Shown piece by piece: positions 16,489 through 24,676 of a stretch of 64,000 nucleotides of DNA. This stretch comes from Pacificispira sp033344895 (GTDB lineage: Bacteria > Pseudomonadota > Alphaproteobacteria > UBA8366 > Aestuariispiraceae). How positions within the stretch are numbered: the first letter of the stretch is position 1; each line of letters starts with the position of its first letter. Location: NCBI GenBank assembly GCA_965229685.1, contig OZ245920.1, positions 3,286,001-3,350,000 of the forward strand, given 5' to 3'. A program made the translations under genes and the position numbers. A model generated the notes under the pieces. That model was not told the DNA's origin. It worked only from the letters and a program-made list of their open reading frames with translations, and searched no databases.

Positions 16489-17618
16489 CAGGCTTCCACC
16501 TTCACCCAGGTACTCTCGGGCTGCGGTGGCCAGACCAGCATTGCCTCGAACCCGTGTTCAGGCGTCATGGCACCTTCCTCCTTGCAGAGGGCATGGGGCA
16601 GCGCCACTCCAAAACCGGGATGTGCAAAATAGTACAATCGCCAGTCCCGATCTGATTGGTCGCGCCAAACGGCGTGGTTCTCTTCTGCTTTCGTGTGAAA
16701 CGTATACCCCGCGCAGCTAAGCAACCATCCGTTCATTTCGATATCGTTTTCGATCGAAATCGATACCCCATCAAACCCCTTGCCCCATAGATTTTCGCAC
16801 AATGTACGGAATGCGCCGCCACCGGCCTGATAGTCGGTGTCCGGTTGCAGCCGGAACCCGTATCCGGCCAAAAACGTTTCGAGCGAACCGAACTCGATCA
16901 CCGGCGGTGGCGTGTTAGGTACCGGCGTGGGCAGCGGCGGCGCGCTGCCGCCGCCGTCGTCGTCCGGCAGATCGATATCTACCACATGGTTGAGGCTGAA
17001 GACCTCCTCCAGATACTGGCGCCCCTCGTCCTCCAGTTCATGCCTTTCCAAATCGTCCAATAGAACAAAGGTGTCATCATAGGGGTCGTTTGCGACCATC
17101 ATGATGAAGGCATCCGAGAGTTCGACCTCCTCAATCTCGTCGGGCGTCATGTCTTCGTCAGCCGCTTCGATTGCGATCAACTGCCACGTTCCGACTGGAA
17201 AACCGGCAAGGATGTTGCCGCATTCCTCATGATCCGCCGTAATGTACAGATAAACCGTGCCCAACTGGTTAGGGTCCGAGTGCATTTCATCCAACAAGTT
17301 CTTTCGCTGTTCGATTATGTCGCTGTCAGCCGGATCAAGTTGTGAAGGATCGATCTCTCGGTAGTTACTTGTTGATTGCATTACGCCGTCGAACTGATAG
17401 GCCGTAATTCCATCAAGCTCGATCCAGTAAGCAATCTCGTCGGCAAGGTCCCCATCGAGAGCCTCCCCGGGATGCGTGGTATCCACGTCAAAGCGATAAA
17501 CCGGCTCAATTGATTCCACGAAGACATACATAAAAAGCTTCTCAGGTTCAGGCTGAACCGCGTTGAACCCGTCATCATCGGACAGGCTCGCTTGCCCCAT
17601 TCCTGCCAGTGTAGACAT
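16488..17618 (-). CDS. Acidic two-domain protein of unknown function (operon second gene)
   Basis: Encodes 376 residues from ATG at 17618. I do not recognise a family. Residues 1-215 are very acidic with alternating hydrophobic strands (for example KLFMYVFVESIEPVYRF, GTVYLYITADHEECGNI). Residues 219-240 are a flexible linker (DDDGGGSAPPLPTPVPNTPP). Residues 241-376 form a second domain with four cysteines and many aromatics (GYGFRLQPDTDYQAGGG, NGWLLSCAGYTFHTK). No signal peptide or membrane helix. It starts 4 nt after the LysM-like gene and its stop overlaps the start of the metallo-hydrolase gene. Parts of the gene are clearly lower in GC than neighbours (about 47% in a 60-base sample at 17041). 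Confidence 0.7.
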   Translation of the reverse strand: MSTLAGMGQASLSDDDGFNAVQPEPEKLFMYVFVESIEPVYRFDVDTTHPGEALDGDLADEIAYWIELDGITAYQFDGVMQSTSNYREIDPSQLDPADSDIIEQRKNLLDEMHSDPNQLGTVYLYITADHEECGNILAGFPVGTWQLIAIEAADEDMTPDEIEEVELSDAFIMMVANDPYDDTFVLLDDLERHELEDEGRQYLEEVFSLNHVVDIDLPDDDGGGSAPPLPTPVPNTPPPVIEFGSLETFLAGYGFRLQPDTDYQAGGGAFRTLCENLWGKGFDGVSISIENDIEMNGWLLSCAGYTFHTKAEENHAVWRDQSDRDWRLYYFAHPGFGVALPHALCKEEGAMTPEHGFEAMLVWPPQPESTWVKVEA

Positions 17619-17622
17619 AGCT

Positions 17623-18315
17623 TCAACTTCCGTGACGCGCCCGCAGCGCGTCCTGGGCCGCGGAATCGTATCCATTCTCGGCCGGAAGGTCTTCATCCGT
17701 GAGGAAACGATTCAGCGCGGCCTCGGTTTTCGGGCCGAGTTCACCGTCGGCGGGGCCGCAGCCATATCCCAGATTGTTCAGCCGGCTTTGCAGCCCCTCG
17801 ATTGTCCCTACGGGCTGCAGTCGGCCGATCTGCAACGTCCAGCGCCGAGTCACGGACTCATCCGCCGGATCGGTACGGACCGTCAGGACGGCCTGTCGGG
17901 CGCCGGGCGACACGTAATGCTCCAGCTTACCGTCACCATCGGTCGTTCCTTCATAGCGGCGTCTGCCCACTTCCAGCGTATAGGGCCGGTTCGGTTGCGG
18001 TGCCCCGTCGACATCCAGCACCTGAAAGCGGATCACAGCGGGCACGCCCTTGCGCTTGAAACTGTGAATCAGGTCGGTCTGTCGGGATTCCTCCTTGGGG
18101 CGCAGATCCGGTACCGTCACCCGGTCCCCCGGCATAAGAACGGTGCGCGACGGGCGCACGGATTTCAGCGCGGCATTATCTGGATGATCCCACAATGTCT
18201 GCCAGAAATGGCCGGTCTGTTCGGCGATCGAATCGATACTGTCGCCTGGTTCCACGGTCCAGTCGCCTTGCCCGGCCGTTTCGATTTCAGCGAAATCCGA
18301 TCGATCATCAGACAT
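17623..18315 (-). CDS. LysM-like and peptidoglycan-binding-domain protein (operon first gene)
   Basis: Encodes 230 residues. Residues about 17-70 resemble a LysM module (VEPGDSIDSIAEQTG, then VLMPGDRVTVPDL). Residues about 80-160 look like an Ig/carboxypeptidase-regulatory-like beta domain (VLDVDGAPQPNRPYTLEVGR). Residues about 170-225 are a PG_binding_1 domain (IEGLQSRLNNLGYGCGPADG, then GELGPKTEAALNRF). There is no signal peptide, so export, if any, is by another route. From memory, similar proteins are encoded beside VgrG/PAAR genes of type VI or related contractile systems; none is in this window. It begins a three-gene operon with almost no spacing. Confidence 0.78.
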   Translation of the reverse strand: MSDDRSDFAEIETAGQGDWTVEPGDSIDSIAEQTGHFWQTLWDHPDNAALKSVRPSRTVLMPGDRVTVPDLRPKEESRQTDLIHSFKRKGVPAVIRFQVLDVDGAPQPNRPYTLEVGRRRYEGTTDGDGKLEHYVSPGARQAVLTVRTDPADESVTRRWTLQIGRLQPVGTIEGLQSRLNNLGYGCGPADGELGPKTEAALNRFLTDEDLPAENGYDSAAQDALRARHGS

Positions 18316-18462
18316 TCCAGCGTTCCCATCGGTTCATTGAAGGCGATGGGAAAGATGATTCACGGATTCGCGCTAATCGGGAAGAGCGCCAGTTCGGTGA
18401 GGATATTCAGCACAATCCCGTCACCCAAACGCAACGTCGGACACTGACGCCGTTCAGGGCGG

Positions 18463-19251
18463 TCAGCCGAAGGAATAGGCATCCATGGCCAGCACTGAAT
18501 AGCAGATGCTTTCATGCAGACGGTGACTGTCTTCCAGGCCCCCGGCCCCCATCGCGACGAAGAATGGCATGAAATGTTCATCCGTCGGATGATTGCGGCG
18601 ACCATTCGGGTGGGTAGCGAAGTCGCATAGCGCCTCGTCTTCGCCATTGGAAACGCGTTCCGCGACCCACTCCTGAAAATCCGTCACCCAGGTCGGGGTC
18701 TGCGTCTCACCAGCCTGCGCCAGGCGCTGCCATTCACGAAGATTGTGCGTCACATTGCCTGAACACAGGATCAGCACCCCGTCGTCCCGCAAGGGCGCCA
18801 GAGCCCGCCCGACCGCCAGATGGTGGCGGGTATCGGCATCGGCGCGCAGCGACAACTGCACGACCGGGATATCCGCCTCCGGAAAGACAAGGCTCAGCGG
18901 CGTCCAGACCCCATGATCGAGTTCTCGATCCGGGTTGGCCTGCACGGGAATCCCCGCCCCTTCCAGAAGGACTGCGGCCCGATGCGCCAGTTCGATATCG
19001 CCGGGCGGCGCATAGGTCATGTCGTAGAGCGCCGGCGGGAAACCGTAGAAATCGTACAGCGCCGCCTGACGCGTGCGGACGGTCACGGCATGCTGCTTGG
19101 TCTCCCAATGGGCGGATATCGCAAGGATTGCACGGGGCCGCCGGGGCAGTTGCCCGGCCAGCCCCGAGAGAAAGTCCCGCGCCTCGAGACGTTCCAGGGG
19201 AAGGGTTGGAGGGCCGTGAGATACAAAGATGGCAGGAAGAGATTCTGACAT
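18463..19251 (-). CDS. ygiD: Class III extradiol ring-cleavage dioxygenase, YgiD/DODA type
   Basis: Encodes 262 residues. Metal/substrate histidines appear in FVSHGPP, ISAHWE, LDHGVWTPL and the HP/H segment near TDEHFMPFF, the pattern of the LigB-like YgiD/4,5-DOPA dioxygenase family. It would open a catechol ring using a divalent metal; E. coli YgiD acts on L-DOPA, and the natural substrate is unclear. ATG at 19251 (MSESLPAIFVSHG) fits the family N-terminus; an ATG at 19275 is an alternative. The operon of unknown function follows 147 nt downstream on the same strand, and a long structured gap lies upstream. Confidence 0.88.
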   Translation of the reverse strand: MSESLPAIFVSHGPPTLPLERLEARDFLSGLAGQLPRRPRAILAISAHWETKQHAVTVRTRQAALYDFYGFPPALYDMTYAPPGDIELAHRAAVLLEGAGIPVQANPDRELDHGVWTPLSLVFPEADIPVVQLSLRADADTRHHLAVGRALAPLRDDGVLILCSGNVTHNLREWQRLAQAGETQTPTWVTDFQEWVAERVSNGEDEALCDFATHPNGRRNHPTDEHFMPFFVAMGAGGLEDSHRLHESICYSVLAMDAYSFG

Positions 19252-19690
19252 GGTCCGGTCCGGCTGTTGGTACACGGATCATATCGTGAGGGACACACCG
19301 GATAGTAGCGCGCAGATGGAAACAGTCCGTCGCATTTTCGGAGAAAGTCCGGCGGCCAAGTTAAAGATCACGAAGCCGAAAATTAAGGCGCCCCGTCTCG
19401 GGGGAGGGGGAGACGGGGCGCAGCCTTGCAAACAAGGCGCCGGACAGCCGGGAATTCTCCCTTCGTCCGGTGGAAGCCGCTGCCTGGTATTGGGGGAGGA
19501 GGGCGGCAGCGCTTCCTCTTGACCACCGATATGGGGATAAACGTCGGCTTTGTAGAGTGAACAAAATGCAATCCCGTCATGCTTTCGACGCATGGCTGCA
19601 ACCTTGACCCCGGTTGTACCGGTGACCTTGCCAATCGGGCGGCGGCTCCATAGCTTCATCGAGACTTCATTAAAAAGAATTGGTGCCCCG
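19252..19690. other. Structured gap between ygiD and pepP
   Basis: About 440 bases between divergent genes. No convincing protein gene is seen. It contains four adjacent hairpins at 19389-19516, described separately. The rest (19252-19388 and 19517-19690) should contain the promoters of ygiD and pepP, but I see no textbook promoter I would defend. Confidence 0.55.
19389..19516. other. Array of four tandem hairpins, candidate structured RNA
   Basis: Four inverted repeats follow each other with one or two spacer bases: 11-bp perfect stem CGCCCCGTCTC/GAGACGGGGCG (19389-19399 with 19410-19420); GCCTTG/CAAGGC with loop CAAA (19423-19438); CCGGAC/GTCCGG (19440-19445 with 19465-19470); and a 12-bp stem with one bulge, GGAAGC(C)GCTGCC/GGCAGCGCTTCC (19472-19484 with 19505-19516). 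On the minus strand the last hairpin is followed by CCTTAATTTT, so a minus-strand RNA could end there as at a terminator, 138 nt before ygiD. This could be a small RNA or a ygiD leader. Identity unknown. Confidence 0.45.
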
Positions 19691-21712
19691 ATGACCGCCT
19701 CCTCCGCCCTGACCGAGTTGCAGGAAATTCTGAAAGAATCCGACATCGTGCGCGATCCCGCAGAGATCGAAGCCCTGCTGCGCGGCGTAGCAGCCGCGCC
19801 CGCGGACACCCGCGCGAGTTGGCCGGACCTGATGGCGCCAGACGCCGATGCCTCGACACGGGCACGCATGGTCGCTGCCGGGCATCGCTACATCGAGGCC
19901 CTGGGCAGCCCGTTTGCCGATGGCCCTGCCCCTGCGGAGCGACTGCAGGCCCTGCGCGCCGAGATGCGGCGCCTCGGTCTCCACGGGCTGGTCATCCCGC
20001 GCACCGACGAATATCAGGGCGAATACATCGCCCAGCGCGCGGAGCGGGTGCAATGGCTGACGGGATTTGCCGGGTCTGCCGGAACGGTCGTTGTCGGGCT
20101 GGAGAAGGCCGCGATCTTCGTTGACGGCCGCTATACCTTGCAGGTGCGCGATCAGGTCGATACGACCCTGTTCGAGCCGCGCCATCTGATCGAGGAACCG
20201 GCGACGGACTGGATTGCCGAAACCTTCAGCAGCGGTGACAGGATCGGCTTCGATCCCTGGCTTCACACCCAGCATGGCGCCGGACATCTGAACATAGCTG
20301 CACGACGGGCCGGCGCGGAGCTTATACGGGTCGAACCCAACCCGGTGGACACGGTCTGGAAGGATCAGCCATCGTCACCGATCTCCCCCGTGGTGCCGCA
20401 CGATGTGGCCTTCGCCGGGGAAAGTGCGGAGGCCAAGCGCCGCCGCCTCGGTGAGGCACTTGGCGGCACGGGCGTGGATGCTGCCGTCATCACGGCAACG
20501 GATTCGATTGCCTGGCTGTTGAACATGCGCGGCGGCGACGTCCCGAACTGTCCGTTGCCGCTCAGCTTCGCCCTGCTGCACAGCGACGGCGCGGTCGACT
20601 GGTTCATCGACGAGCGCAAGCTGACGCCTGCCGCAAAGGCCGCACTGGGCAATGAAATCGCGGTGCGGCCGGAAAGCGAGTTTCCCGATGCGCTGGCAGA
20701 GCTGGGCCGCCAGGGGCGCAGCGTCCAGGCGGATCCGGCAACCGCGCCCTGCCTGGTCTTCGACCGACTGACGCAGTATGGCGCGCGTACGGTGGAGGCG
20801 GCCGACCCCTGCCTGATGCCCAAGGCCTGCAAGAACGCGGTTGAGATCGACGGCACCCGGAGAGCCCACCGCCGCGATGGGGCCGCCCTGTCCCGGTTCC
20901 TGCACTGGATCGAAAGCGACGCCGCGAAGGGCGGCCAGACCGAGCTGAGCGCCATCGCGCGCCTGCGTGAATTCAGGGCCGCCGGTGAGCACTTCCGGGG
21001 TCTCAGCTTTGACACGATCGCCGGGGCCGGGCCAAACGGCGCCGTCATTCACTATCGCGCGGCCGAGCGCACCAACCGCCCCATCGAAACCGGGCAGTTG
21101 CTGCTGGTCGACAGTGGCGGTCAATATCTGGACGGCACGACGGACGTAACCCGAACCGTTGCCATCGGCACGCCGACCGATGAGATGAAAGCGCGCTTCA
21201 CACTGGTGCTGAAGGGCCATATCGCCATTGCCACCGCGCGATTCCCGGTCGGCATCAGCGGCAGTCAGCTGGACCCTCTGGCCAGGATGCCGCTCTGGCG
21301 CGCCGGGCTGGATTTCGACCACGGCACCGGCCACGGGGTCGGCAGCTATCTCAATGTTCATGAGGGGCCGCAGCGGATCGCCAAGGCGCACAATGCTGTC
21401 GCCTTGAAACCGGGCATGATCCTGTCCAACGAACCCGGCTACTACAAGGCCGGCGAGTACGGTATTCGCATCGAGAATCTGGTCGTGGTCCGGGAAGTCG
21501 CGGAACCGCCGGAAGGGGCCGAACGCAAGCTGCTGGAGTTCGAAACGATCACTCTGGCCCCGATCGACCGCAATCTGGTGGAGACAGCCCTGCTGACAGA
21601 GGCGGAACGCGCCTGGCTCAACCTGTACCACGATCGCGTTCGCACCGAACTTGCCCCGCAGCTGGACGGGGAGGCGCTGGAATGGCTGGAACAGGCAACG
21701 GCGCCTGTCTGA
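19691..21712 (+). CDS. pepP: Xaa-Pro aminopeptidase, M24B family
   Basis: Encodes 673 residues. It has two creatinase-like N-terminal domains followed by the pita-bread catalytic domain. Metal ligands are visible as D..D in LLVDSGGQYLDGTTDVTR, His in DFDHGTGHGVGSYLNVHEGP, Glu in LSNEPGYY and Glu in IRIENLVVV. It releases N-terminal residues preceding proline. ATG at 19691 gives about 70 residues ahead of the usual start near PAERLQALRAEMRRLGLHG; this extension (LTELQEILKESDIVRDPAEI) may be real or the true start may be a later codon. It converges on the GMC oxidoreductase gene 13 nt away. Confidence 0.9.
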   Translation: MTASSALTELQEILKESDIVRDPAEIEALLRGVAAAPADTRASWPDLMAPDADASTRARMVAAGHRYIEALGSPFADGPAPAERLQALRAEMRRLGLHGLVIPRTDEYQGEYIAQRAERVQWLTGFAGSAGTVVVGLEKAAIFVDGRYTLQVRDQVDTTLFEPRHLIEEPATDWIAETFSSGDRIGFDPWLHTQHGAGHLNIAARRAGAELIRVEPNPVDTVWKDQPSSPISPVVPHDVAFAGESAEAKRRRLGEALGGTGVDAAVITATDSIAWLLNMRGGDVPNCPLPLSFALLHSDGAVDWFIDERKLTPAAKAALGNEIAVRPESEFPDALAELGRQGRSVQADPATAPCLVFDRLTQYGARTVEAADPCLMPKACKNAVEIDGTRRAHRRDGAALSRFLHWIESDAAKGGQTELSAIARLREFRAAGEHFRGLSFDTIAGAGPNGAVIHYRAAERTNRPIETGQLLLVDSGGQYLDGTTDVTRTVAIGTPTDEMKARFTLVLKGHIAIATARFPVGISGSQLDPLARMPLWRAGLDFDHGTGHGVGSYLNVHEGPQRIAKAHNAVALKPGMILSNEPGYYKAGEYGIRIENLVVVREVAEPPEGAERKLLEFETITLAPIDRNLVETALLTEAERAWLNLYHDRVRTELAPQLDGEALEWLEQATAPV

Positions 21713-21721
21713 GGCGCCGTT
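21697..21721. terminator. Hairpin at the pepP / GMC oxidoreductase junction
   Basis: Perfect 9-bp inverted repeat AACGGCGCC/GGCGCCGTT with a 7-base loop spanning the pepP stop codon and ending 4 nt before the stop of the convergent gene. It has no U-run on either strand, so it may slow polymerase or protect 3' ends rather than terminate on its own. Confidence 0.4.
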
Positions 21722-21725
21722 CGTC

Positions 21726-23387
21726 CTAACGCTGGGCCGTCTCCCAGTTCGGATGTTGCCAGATCGGCGGGTCCTCGCGGGGCAGCGGTGGCTTGCCGAG
21801 AATGGCATCGCTGAGCTTCTCGGCCATCATGAGTGTCGGGCAATTGGTGTTGCCGTTCACCACGATGGGCATCAGCGAGGCATCGACGACGCGTAGACCT
21901 GATACGCCATAGACCTGCCCCGTTGGATCGCAGACCGCCATCGGATCGGTCTCCGCCCCCATCTTCGCGGTGCAGGACAGATGCCATTGCGTGTCCACGG
22001 CCTGCGCCAGTTTGGCATCCAGCGCTTCGTCATCCTGCGCGTCGGCGCCGGGAAAGATCTCGTCCCGACGAATGCCGTCAAAGGCAGGCTGTTCCAGCAG
22101 ATCGCGGGTCAGACGCACCCCCCGACGCAGGATGTCGCGGTCGCGCGGATCCTGAAGGTAGTTCACCAATATGCGGGGCGGATCCGCCGGGTCGGCGCTG
22201 CGCAAGGTGATCTGACCCCGTGAGTGAGCCCGCATCAGACCGATATGGATCTGGAATGCATGTTCCGGAATCGGGTCCACGCCGCCAAGCTGGACCGCAA
22301 TCGGCATGATCGTCAGTTGGATATCCGGATAATCCACCCCGGCGGCGGATCGGATGTAGGCGACCGCATCAAACAGATTGGTTGCGCCGATCCCCTTGCG
22401 GCCGAGCAGCCATTGCAGACCGACCAGCGCCTTGCCCGGCCAACGGGTCTGGTTGAGGATCGACAGCGGCCGATCACATCGAACCTTCACCACGAAATCG
22501 GGGTGTTCGTTCAGATTGGCGCCGACACCGGCCCGGTCCGCCACGACCGCGATCCCGAGATCCTTCAGCGCCGATGCCTTTCCGATACCGGAATGCATCA
22601 GGAGATGCGGCGTGCCGACCGCGCCGGAGGACAGGATGACTTCCCGTGCCGTGGAAACCTTGTGAATCACCCCCGCCGCGTCGGCATATTCCACACCGGT
22701 GGCGCGACGGCCGTCGAACAGGACACGACGCGCCAGGACACCGGTTTCGATCTTCAGGTTGGCGCGCGATCTTGCAGGGTTCAGGAAAGCCCGCGCCGAA
22801 CTCCAGCGCTCGCCGTCCTTGACCGTGCTGTCCAGGAGACCGAACCCTTCCTGCAGATAGCCGCTGACATCGTCGGAGACCGGATAACCGGCCTGTTCCC
22901 CTGCCTTCAGGAAGGCCGCGACGATCGGGTTGGTGACTGTCGGGCGGTGCACATGCAGCGGTCCGTCGCCGCCACGGTAATCGTCCGCGCCGCCCTCGTA
23001 GGATTCCAGACGTTTGAAATAGGGCAGCACATCGGCATAGCCCCAACCGTCGCAGCCCATCTGCCGCCAGGTGTCGTAGTCCCGGGGATGGCCACGCACG
23101 CAGACCATGCCATTTATGGAGGATGATCCGCCCAGGACGCGGCCGCGGTCATGCTTCAACGACCGGCCGCCCAGCCCCGGTTCGGCCTCACCCTGGTAGG
23201 CCCAGTTGTGGCGCTTCTGCGTCAGTGCGACCCCCATGGCCGACGGCATGCGCAGGGTCCAGTGCCGATCCGGCGGGCCGGCCTCCAGCAACAGGACCTT
23301 GTGCTTCCCATCCGCCGTCAGCCGGTTGGCCAGGACGCAACCGGCCGAGCCGGCACCGACGATGATGTAATCCGGTTCGAACCCCAT
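21726..23387 (-). CDS. GMC-family FAD oxidoreductase, choline-dehydrogenase-like
   Basis: Encodes 553 residues. The FAD motif is at the very start (YIIVGAGSAGCVLANRL), then the GMC signatures GRVLGGSSSINGMVCVRG and SSGAVGTPHLLMHSGIG. The C-terminal active-site region contains TQWHLSCTAKMG and a His/Asn pair near VVNGNTNCPTLMMAEK. Such enzymes oxidise primary alcohols, including choline to betaine aldehyde. The gene lies 6 nt downstream of the Rieske oxygenase on the same strand, and both are divergent from a GlxA-type regulator, so they probably act in one pathway. Choline is a likely but unproven substrate; other alcohols are possible. Confidence 0.85.
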   Translation of the reverse strand: MGFEPDYIIVGAGSAGCVLANRLTADGKHKVLLLEAGPPDRHWTLRMPSAMGVALTQKRHNWAYQGEAEPGLGGRSLKHDRGRVLGGSSSINGMVCVRGHPRDYDTWRQMGCDGWGYADVLPYFKRLESYEGGADDYRGGDGPLHVHRPTVTNPIVAAFLKAGEQAGYPVSDDVSGYLQEGFGLLDSTVKDGERWSSARAFLNPARSRANLKIETGVLARRVLFDGRRATGVEYADAAGVIHKVSTAREVILSSGAVGTPHLLMHSGIGKASALKDLGIAVVADRAGVGANLNEHPDFVVKVRCDRPLSILNQTRWPGKALVGLQWLLGRKGIGATNLFDAVAYIRSAAGVDYPDIQLTIMPIAVQLGGVDPIPEHAFQIHIGLMRAHSRGQITLRSADPADPPRILVNYLQDPRDRDILRRGVRLTRDLLEQPAFDGIRRDEIFPGADAQDDEALDAKLAQAVDTQWHLSCTAKMGAETDPMAVCDPTGQVYGVSGLRVVDASLMPIVVNGNTNCPTLMMAEKLSDAILGKPPLPREDPPIWQHPNWETAQR

Positions 23388-23393
23388 TCCGGC

Positions 23394-24563
23394 TTACTCT
23401 GCCGCCGCGCGTTTCGGAGCGGGGGCCTTGCCGGTCAGGGCATCGTGGATCAACACATGGAAGTGATGCAGCAGATGCTCGCTGTTCGGCCCCCGTTCGG
23501 CATCGATCATGTAACGGCCCTGGTCGAAGCCGAAGGACCGCAGACCGCGCTGCACATAGAGGTTCAGATCGATATCCTCCGGCCCCAGCTGGGTATTGAA
23601 CCAGTCGATGGCGGCCTTGCTGAGATCCCCCGGTTCCCGCGATTTCGGCGCGTAATGGCCGAAGCGCAGCAGAGTCTTCTCCGGTCCGATCGGGATGGAA
23701 TTGAAGGTTCCGACCACATCGGCATAGGGGAAGGCATAGATCGTCGTCATCGGCCAGAGCTGGATGTTGTAGAACCAGTCGGTCTGATAGTGCTGACCGG
23801 CGACTGGATGGCCGAAGGCGGTTTCAACCTTCCTGGGCGGCCCCTTGAAATCCCACCACTTGCCGTTGGCGGTCAGGGTATAGCCGTCGAAGTCGATCAA
23901 CGACGCCAGTTCGCGGTGTACCGGGCCCGACAGTTTGAAATGATAGCCTTCGATGGCGTTGTCGGTGATCACCTTCCAATTGGCGTCGACGACGTATTCG
24001 ACTTCTTCCACGAAGCGCAGATTGTCGATATCCGGCAGGAAGGGCCGCATTGCCTCCAGCGCCCCATCAAACTCCTCCGCGACCGGGGTGGCATGCGCAT
24101 CCATGTTCACATACCAGAAGCCGCCGTAATTCTCGCAGCGAACGGGCTTCAGGCCGTATTGCGTGGGATCGAAGCCCTCCAGCGTTTCGCTGCGCGGGGC
24201 GGCGCGGAGGGAGCCGTCCAGCTTGTAGGCCCAGGCATGATACGGGCAGACGATCATGCGGCGGATCTGGCCGCGGCGCTCCTGGATCAGCTGCGTGCCG
24301 CGATGCTGACAGACGTTGTAGAAAGCCTTCACGGACCCGTCGTCGCTGCGAATGATCAGAATGCTCTGATCCAGCATGTCGAACTTCACGAAATCGCCCA
24401 CATTCTCGATCTCGCTGTCATGGCAGGCGCAATGCCAGGACGGATAGAAGATGGTCTCGGCCTCGCGCTCGAAGATGTCGCGGTCGAAATAGTAGCGCGA
24501 CGGCAATGTCAGCGCGGTCTCCGGGCGGTCCCAATGCCATTCGGTCACTTTTTCCGGTCCCAT
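23394..24563 (-). CDS. Rieske [2Fe-2S] oxygenase, alpha subunit
   Basis: Encodes 389 residues. The Rieske centre is C85-x-H87 ... C106-x2-H109 (FYNVCQHRG and IVCPYHAWAYKLDG). The catalytic mononuclear-iron region is DNAIEGYHFKLSGPVHREL. It resembles single-component-terminal oxygenases acting on quaternary amines (glycine betaine GbcA, carnitine CntA, plant choline monooxygenase) more than classic aromatic dioxygenases. It needs a reductase, which is not in the window. ATG at 24563 follows GGAGAG at ideal distance; a longer frame to 24662 lacks such a site. It is the first gene of the operon with the GMC enzyme. Confidence 0.85.
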   Translation of the reverse strand: MGPEKVTEWHWDRPETALTLPSRYYFDRDIFEREAETIFYPSWHCACHDSEIENVGDFVKFDMLDQSILIIRSDDGSVKAFYNVCQHRGTQLIQERRGQIRRMIVCPYHAWAYKLDGSLRAAPRSETLEGFDPTQYGLKPVRCENYGGFWYVNMDAHATPVAEEFDGALEAMRPFLPDIDNLRFVEEVEYVVDANWKVITDNAIEGYHFKLSGPVHRELASLIDFDGYTLTANGKWWDFKGPPRKVETAFGHPVAGQHYQTDWFYNIQLWPMTTIYAFPYADVVGTFNSIPIGPEKTLLRFGHYAPKSREPGDLSKAAIDWFNTQLGPEDIDLNLYVQRGLRSFGFDQGRYMIDAERGPNSEHLLHHFHVLIHDALTGKAPAPKRAAAE

Positions 24564-24676
24564 GGCGTCGTCTCTCCTTGCGTGGAAATGCGTGGCTGAG
24601 AGGAAGCTACTCCCGGACACAGGCTCTATTTTTCTCTGATCGACAAAATAGTGTCTTTTCATGGTAAATATGAAAA

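Noticed and set aside
15484..18315. Complete type VI or phage-tail locus around the LysM-like operon
   Set aside because: No VgrG, PAAR, Hcp, sheath or baseplate gene is present in the window; only the cargo-like genes are seen.
19465..19484. Resemblance to the SRP RNA core (GTCCGG followed by GGAAGC and GCTGCC)
   Set aside because: The conserved GGAAGGAAGCAGCC tetraloop region is not present and the surrounding stems do not fold like 4.5S RNA.
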